Assembly: GCA_937890135.1 (NCBI GenBank)
Contig: CALBYC010000228.1
Span: 1-16,995 of the forward strand
Reading direction: 5' to 3'
Source: an uncultured Parabacteroides sp.
Lineage (GTDB): Bacteria; Bacteroidota; Bacteroidia; Bacteroidales; Tannerellaceae
DNA: 16,995 bases
Positions 14,161-16,995 of this stretch are shown here, piece by piece; position 1 is the stretch's first letter; every line of letters starts with the position of its first letter. Made by a program: the position numbers and the translations under genes. The notes under the pieces were generated by a model that saw nothing but the letters and a program-made list of their open reading frames with translations, had not been told where the DNA came from and did no database searches.

Positions 14161-14198
14161 TTGTAGATGTACTGACTAAAAACAGGCTCTATCTACAA
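14161..14198 (+). other. Stem-loop in the clpC leader
   Basis: TTGTAGAT (14161-14168) and ATCTACAA (14191-14198) are perfect 8-bp inverted arms around a 22-nt loop, ending 19 bp before the clpC ATG. It could be an RNA hairpin near the start codon or an operator with widely spaced halves. No T-run follows, so it is not a terminator. It could be chance in A/T-rich DNA. Confidence 0.35.
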
Positions 14199-14217
14199 AT
14201 AATTTAAACTTTAAAGG

Positions 14218-16776
14218 ATGAAAGAAAACTATTCAGAACAATTAAGGGATGTAATCGAATATAGCCGTGAAGAAGCAGGACGACTGCAAAACAGCTATAT
14301 CGGCCCTGAGCATTTGATATTAGGCATTATTCGAGAGGGGAAATGCCGCGCATATCAAATATTGGAAGGTTTGCATATCAATCCGTTTATGTTGAAGAAA
14401 CTAATCGAACAAGAAATAAAAAACACTTTCGACATGGATTATTCCTCTCAAGAGATAACGGTCAGCAAAAGCACCCAAAAAGTATTGCGCGAAAGCATTT
14501 CCGAAAGCATAATGCTGCATAATGATTGCATAGGTACAGAACACTTATTGTTAGCTCTGTTGAAAGAAGAAAATATCGCTTCTCGTTTCTTGAATGATTC
14601 AGGGGTTTCTTATGAGATGGTGCTTGAAGCGATTAAATCTGAAAAAGGGGAAGGAGAATCAAAAGACCATTCGGATTTACAAGAACAAGAGATAGAAGAC
14701 GGATTTACGGATGACGAAGAGGAAGAAGAGGAGGATGACTATCAAAGAGGCAACCAACATTCGTCGGGCAGCCAAAACTTGTCTCAGGGTAAATCATCGT
14801 CTGACACGCCTGTGTTGGATAATTTTGGTACAGACATGACCCGGGCCGCAGCTGAAAACAGACTTGACCCGGTTGTTGGTAGAGAAAAAGAGATTGAGCG
14901 TGTCGCTCAAATCTTGAGCCGAAGAAAGAAAAATAATCCAGTCTTGATTGGCGAGCCGGGCGTGGGTAAATCTGCGATTGTAGAGGGTTTGGCCTTGCGC
15001 ATCATTCAACGAAAAGTATCACGTATCCTTTTCGACAAACGGGTGATAAGCTTGGATATGGCCTCCATCGTTGCTGGCACTAAATACCGTGGCCAGTTCG
15101 AAGAGCGTATCAAGGCAATCCTTAATGAACTGCAGAAGAATCCAAACATCATTCTGTTTATTGATGAAATCCATACCATCGTGGGGGCGGGTTCCGCTTC
15201 TGGCTCGATGGATGCAGCCAACTTGTTAAAGCCGGCTTTAGCTCGTGGTGAAATTCAATGTATAGGTGCGACTACATTGGATGAGTACAGAAAAAACATC
15301 GAGAAGGATGGTGCTTTGGAACGCCGTTTCCAGAAAGTCATCGTTGACCCTACAACACCGGAAGAGACATTACAGATATTGAATAATATCAAAGACAGGT
15401 ATGAGGAGCATCACAATGTTTATTATACACCAGAGGCTCTGAAGGCGTGTGTCAAGTTGACAGAGCGCTACATAAGCGACCGGAATTTCCCGGACAAGGC
15501 GATAGATGCTTTAGACGAGGCCGGCTCGCGTGTCCATATATCTAATATAACCGTTCCCAAGAGCATCGAGGAGTTAGAGCAGAAGATAGAAGAGACGAAA
15601 GGTAAAAAAATGGATGCGGTCAAGTCGCAGAATTTCGAATTGGCAGCAAGCTTTAGGGACAAGGAAAGAGAGTATATCTCGGACTTAGAAGCGGCCAAGT
15701 CGAGATGGGAAAAAGAGATGCAAGAGCATCGCGAAACGGTCGGCGAAGATAAAATAGCCGAGGTCGTGGCAATGATGTCTGGCGTTCCGGTGCAGCGAAT
15801 AGCCAAGGCTGAAAACGCACGTTTGCTTGAAATGGCGGATGTCCTGAAAGGGAAGGTGATTGGACAGGACGAGGCTGTCATGAAAGTCGTAAAAGCAATC
15901 CAGCGTAACAGAATTGGGCTGAAAGACCCTAACAAGCCTATCGGGACTTTTATGTTTTTAGGCCCTACGGGGGTAGGAAAGACTTATTTGGCGAAAAAAA
16001 TAGCCGAATATTTATTTGATTCGGCAGATGCTTTGATTCGCATCGACATGAGTGAATACTTAGAGAAGTTTGCTGTTTCCAGATTAGTGGGTGCGCCTCC
16101 GGGATACGTGGGTTATGAAGAAGGTGGGCAGCTGACGGAAAAAGTACGTAGAAAGCCTTATTCAGTCGTTCTTTTGGACGAAATCGAAAAGGCTCATCCT
16201 GATGTATTCAACTTGTTGCTCCAAGTATTGGACGATGGAAGATTGACTGACAGTTTTGGACGTTGCATTGATTTCAGAAACACAATCATTATCATGACAT
16301 CCAACATCGGGACGCGGCAATTGAAAGATTTTGGCCGAGGTGTCGGTTTCAGCACCCCATCGGCAAATGGTGGAGAGATTGACAAAAATTTCTCGAGGAG
16401 TGTCATCCAAAAGGCATTGAACAAGGCATTTGCACCTGAGTTCTTAAATCGTATAGATGATATCATCATGTTCGACCAGTTGGACAAAGACGCAATCCGA
16501 AAAATCATTGACATTGAATTGCAAGGGTTGTACAAGCGGGTTTCGGATTTAGGCTACACATTGGAAATAACAGATGCGGCAAAAGATTTTGTGGCGACAA
16601 AAGGTTACGACATACAATTCGGGGCTCGTCCTTTACGCCGTGCCATTCAAAAATATATCGAAGATGAAATGGCCGAGCTTATCATCCGAGCTTCAGTGAG
16701 TGAAGGTTGCACAATCGTTGTGGATTTTGATGAGAAGGAGCAACGCATCATTTCCTCTATTAAAAGTAAAGATTGA
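14218..16776 (+). CDS. clpC: ATP-dependent Clp protease ATP-binding subunit ClpC
   Basis: This AAA+ unfoldase feeds proteins into ClpP for degradation. The 852 residues run in family order. The N-terminal double Clp repeat has IGPEHLILGII and IGTEHLLLALL. D1 has Walker A GEPGVGKS at 245-252 and Walker B ILFIDE at 312-317. The middle domain carries a UVR-like motif (FELAASFRDKE, 473-483), which marks ClpC rather than ClpB. D2 has GPTGVGKT at 582-589 and LLDEIEKAHPDVF with Asp654 and Glu655. The C-terminus has GARPLRRAIQKYIEDEMAE. The linker between N-domain and D1 (about 158-195) is unusually acidic, with DDEEEEEEDD, then Ser/Gly/Gln-rich. The start fits the family N-terminus. No mcsA/mcsB or ctsR neighbour is present. 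The gene has its own divergent promoter region and a terminator. Confidence 0.97.
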   Translation: MKENYSEQLRDVIEYSREEAGRLQNSYIGPEHLILGIIREGKCRAYQILEGLHINPFMLKKLIEQEIKNTFDMDYSSQEITVSKSTQKVLRESISESIMLHNDCIGTEHLLLALLKEENIASRFLNDSGVSYEMVLEAIKSEKGEGESKDHSDLQEQEIEDGFTDDEEEEEEDDYQRGNQHSSGSQNLSQGKSSSDTPVLDNFGTDMTRAAAENRLDPVVGREKEIERVAQILSRRKKNNPVLIGEPGVGKSAIVEGLALRIIQRKVSRILFDKRVISLDMASIVAGTKYRGQFEERIKAILNELQKNPNIILFIDEIHTIVGAGSASGSMDAANLLKPALARGEIQCIGATTLDEYRKNIEKDGALERRFQKVIVDPTTPEETLQILNNIKDRYEEHHNVYYTPEALKACVKLTERYISDRNFPDKAIDALDEAGSRVHISNITVPKSIEELEQKIEETKGKKMDAVKSQNFELAASFRDKEREYISDLEAAKSRWEKEMQEHRETVGEDKIAEVVAMMSGVPVQRIAKAENARLLEMADVLKGKVIGQDEAVMKVVKAIQRNRIGLKDPNKPIGTFMFLGPTGVGKTYLAKKIAEYLFDSADALIRIDMSEYLEKFAVSRLVGAPPGYVGYEEGGQLTEKVRRKPYSVVLLDEIEKAHPDVFNLLLQVLDDGRLTDSFGRCIDFRNTIIIMTSNIGTRQLKDFGRGVGFSTPSANGGEIDKNFSRSVIQKALNKAFAPEFLNRIDDIIMFDQLDKDAIRKIIDIELQGLYKRVSDLGYTLEITDAAKDFVATKGYDIQFGARPLRRAIQKYIEDEMAELIIRASVSEGCTIVVDFDEKEQRIISSIKSKD

Positions 16777-16815
16777 ATCGGTTGAATGGAAAGATTTGCC
16801 TGACACATCAATAAT

Positions 16816-16856
16816 AGCGAAGAGGGCGTCCATACGTTACCTCTTCGCTTTATTTA
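16816..16856 (+). terminator. Intrinsic terminator after clpC
   Basis: AGCGAAGAGG (16816-16825) and CCTCTTCGCT (16840-16849) form a perfect 10-bp stem with a 14-nt loop, followed by TTTATTTA. It lies 39 bp after the clpC stop. Confidence 0.8.
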
Positions 16857-16880
16857 TGTGCCTGCTCGTAGAATGGTCAT

Positions 16881-16952
16881 TTACAGATTACGTTCAGGAT
16901 AAAGGGCATCCCACCATTCCGGGGCATTCCACGGAAAAGACGAGACCGTCAT
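16881..16952 (-). CDS. Possible tiny ORF or remnant, Trp-rich 23-residue peptide
   Basis: On the minus strand an ATG at 16952 opens a 23-codon frame ending TAA at 16881. It contains FPWNAPEWWDALYPERNL, whose composition (three Trp, Pro, Tyr, charged residues) looks coding-like rather than random. No promoter or leader is evident upstream, and clpC transcription converges on it behind a terminator. It could be a small protein, the surviving tail of a decayed gene, or chance. I do not recognise it. Confidence 0.22.
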   Translation of the reverse strand: MTVSSFPWNAPEWWDALYPERNL

Positions 16953-16983
16953 TTAAACTGTGTCAGCGAAAAGAATAAAGCAA

Positions 16984-16991
16984 TAACTTTG
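16984..16991 (+). promoter_or_regulatory. Possible promoter -7 element for a gene beyond the right edge
   Basis: TAACTTTG matches TAnnTTTG four bases before the end of the window. TGTG at 16959-16962 is a weak -33 candidate (21-bp spacing). The gene it would serve is not in the window. Confidence 0.35.
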
Positions 16992-16995
16992 TAAC

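Overview
The window looks like a chromosomal piece of a gut-type Bacteroidales bacterium (Bacteroides, Phocaeicola, Parabacteroides or a relative). Several promoters match the Bacteroidetes primary-sigma pattern (TTTG, about 19 nt, TAnnTTTG). Start codons follow A-rich leaders rather than Shine-Dalgarno sequences. Ribosomal protein S16 carries a long C-terminal extension, ClpC is of the Bacteroidetes type, and gyrA is followed by a secreted TPR protein. The genus cannot be fixed from the sequence alone.

Layout. (1) 1-2071, minus strand: part of a siphovirus-like prophage tail module, read leftwards: tail tube protein, tail assembly chaperone, its -1 frameshift extension, and the start of a TP901-type tape measure protein that runs off the left edge. 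A small membrane-protein ORF lies on the opposite strand between the last two. (2) 2072-4258, plus strand: an intergenic stretch with a promoter and a perfect 11+11 bp palindrome, then a two-gene unit of an Old Yellow Enzyme-type flavin oxidoreductase and a short-chain dehydrogenase, overlapping by ATGA. (3) 4254-6549, plus strand: an internal promoter, then an iron-sulfur L-serine ammonia-lyase and a GH43-type secreted glycosidase. (4) 6672-8517, minus strand: PLP-dependent threonine ammonia-lyase and rpsP, separated by a strong terminator. (5) 8653-9975, minus strand: a Tat-exported Gfo/Idh/MocA oxidoreductase. (6) 10139-13947, minus strand: gyrA followed by a secreted TPR protein, ending in a textbook terminator. 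(7) 14218-16776, plus strand: clpC, divergent from gyrA across 270 bp, followed by a terminator and about 140 bp of tail sequence.

Most of the window is ordinary core metabolism and housekeeping. The least ordinary parts are at the left: the poly-A frameshift site in the tail chaperone; the abrupt end of the phage module at the tail tube gene with no head genes beside it; the antisense 50-residue membrane ORF with an oligo-aspartate tail; and the ene-reductase/dehydrogenase pair behind a palindromic operator-like site. The pair would suit successive reduction of an unsaturated carbonyl compound, but its substrate cannot be read from the sequence. No gap longer than 300 bases lacks a gene; the largest is 13948-14217. 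I found no tRNA, rRNA, CRISPR array or insertion sequence.
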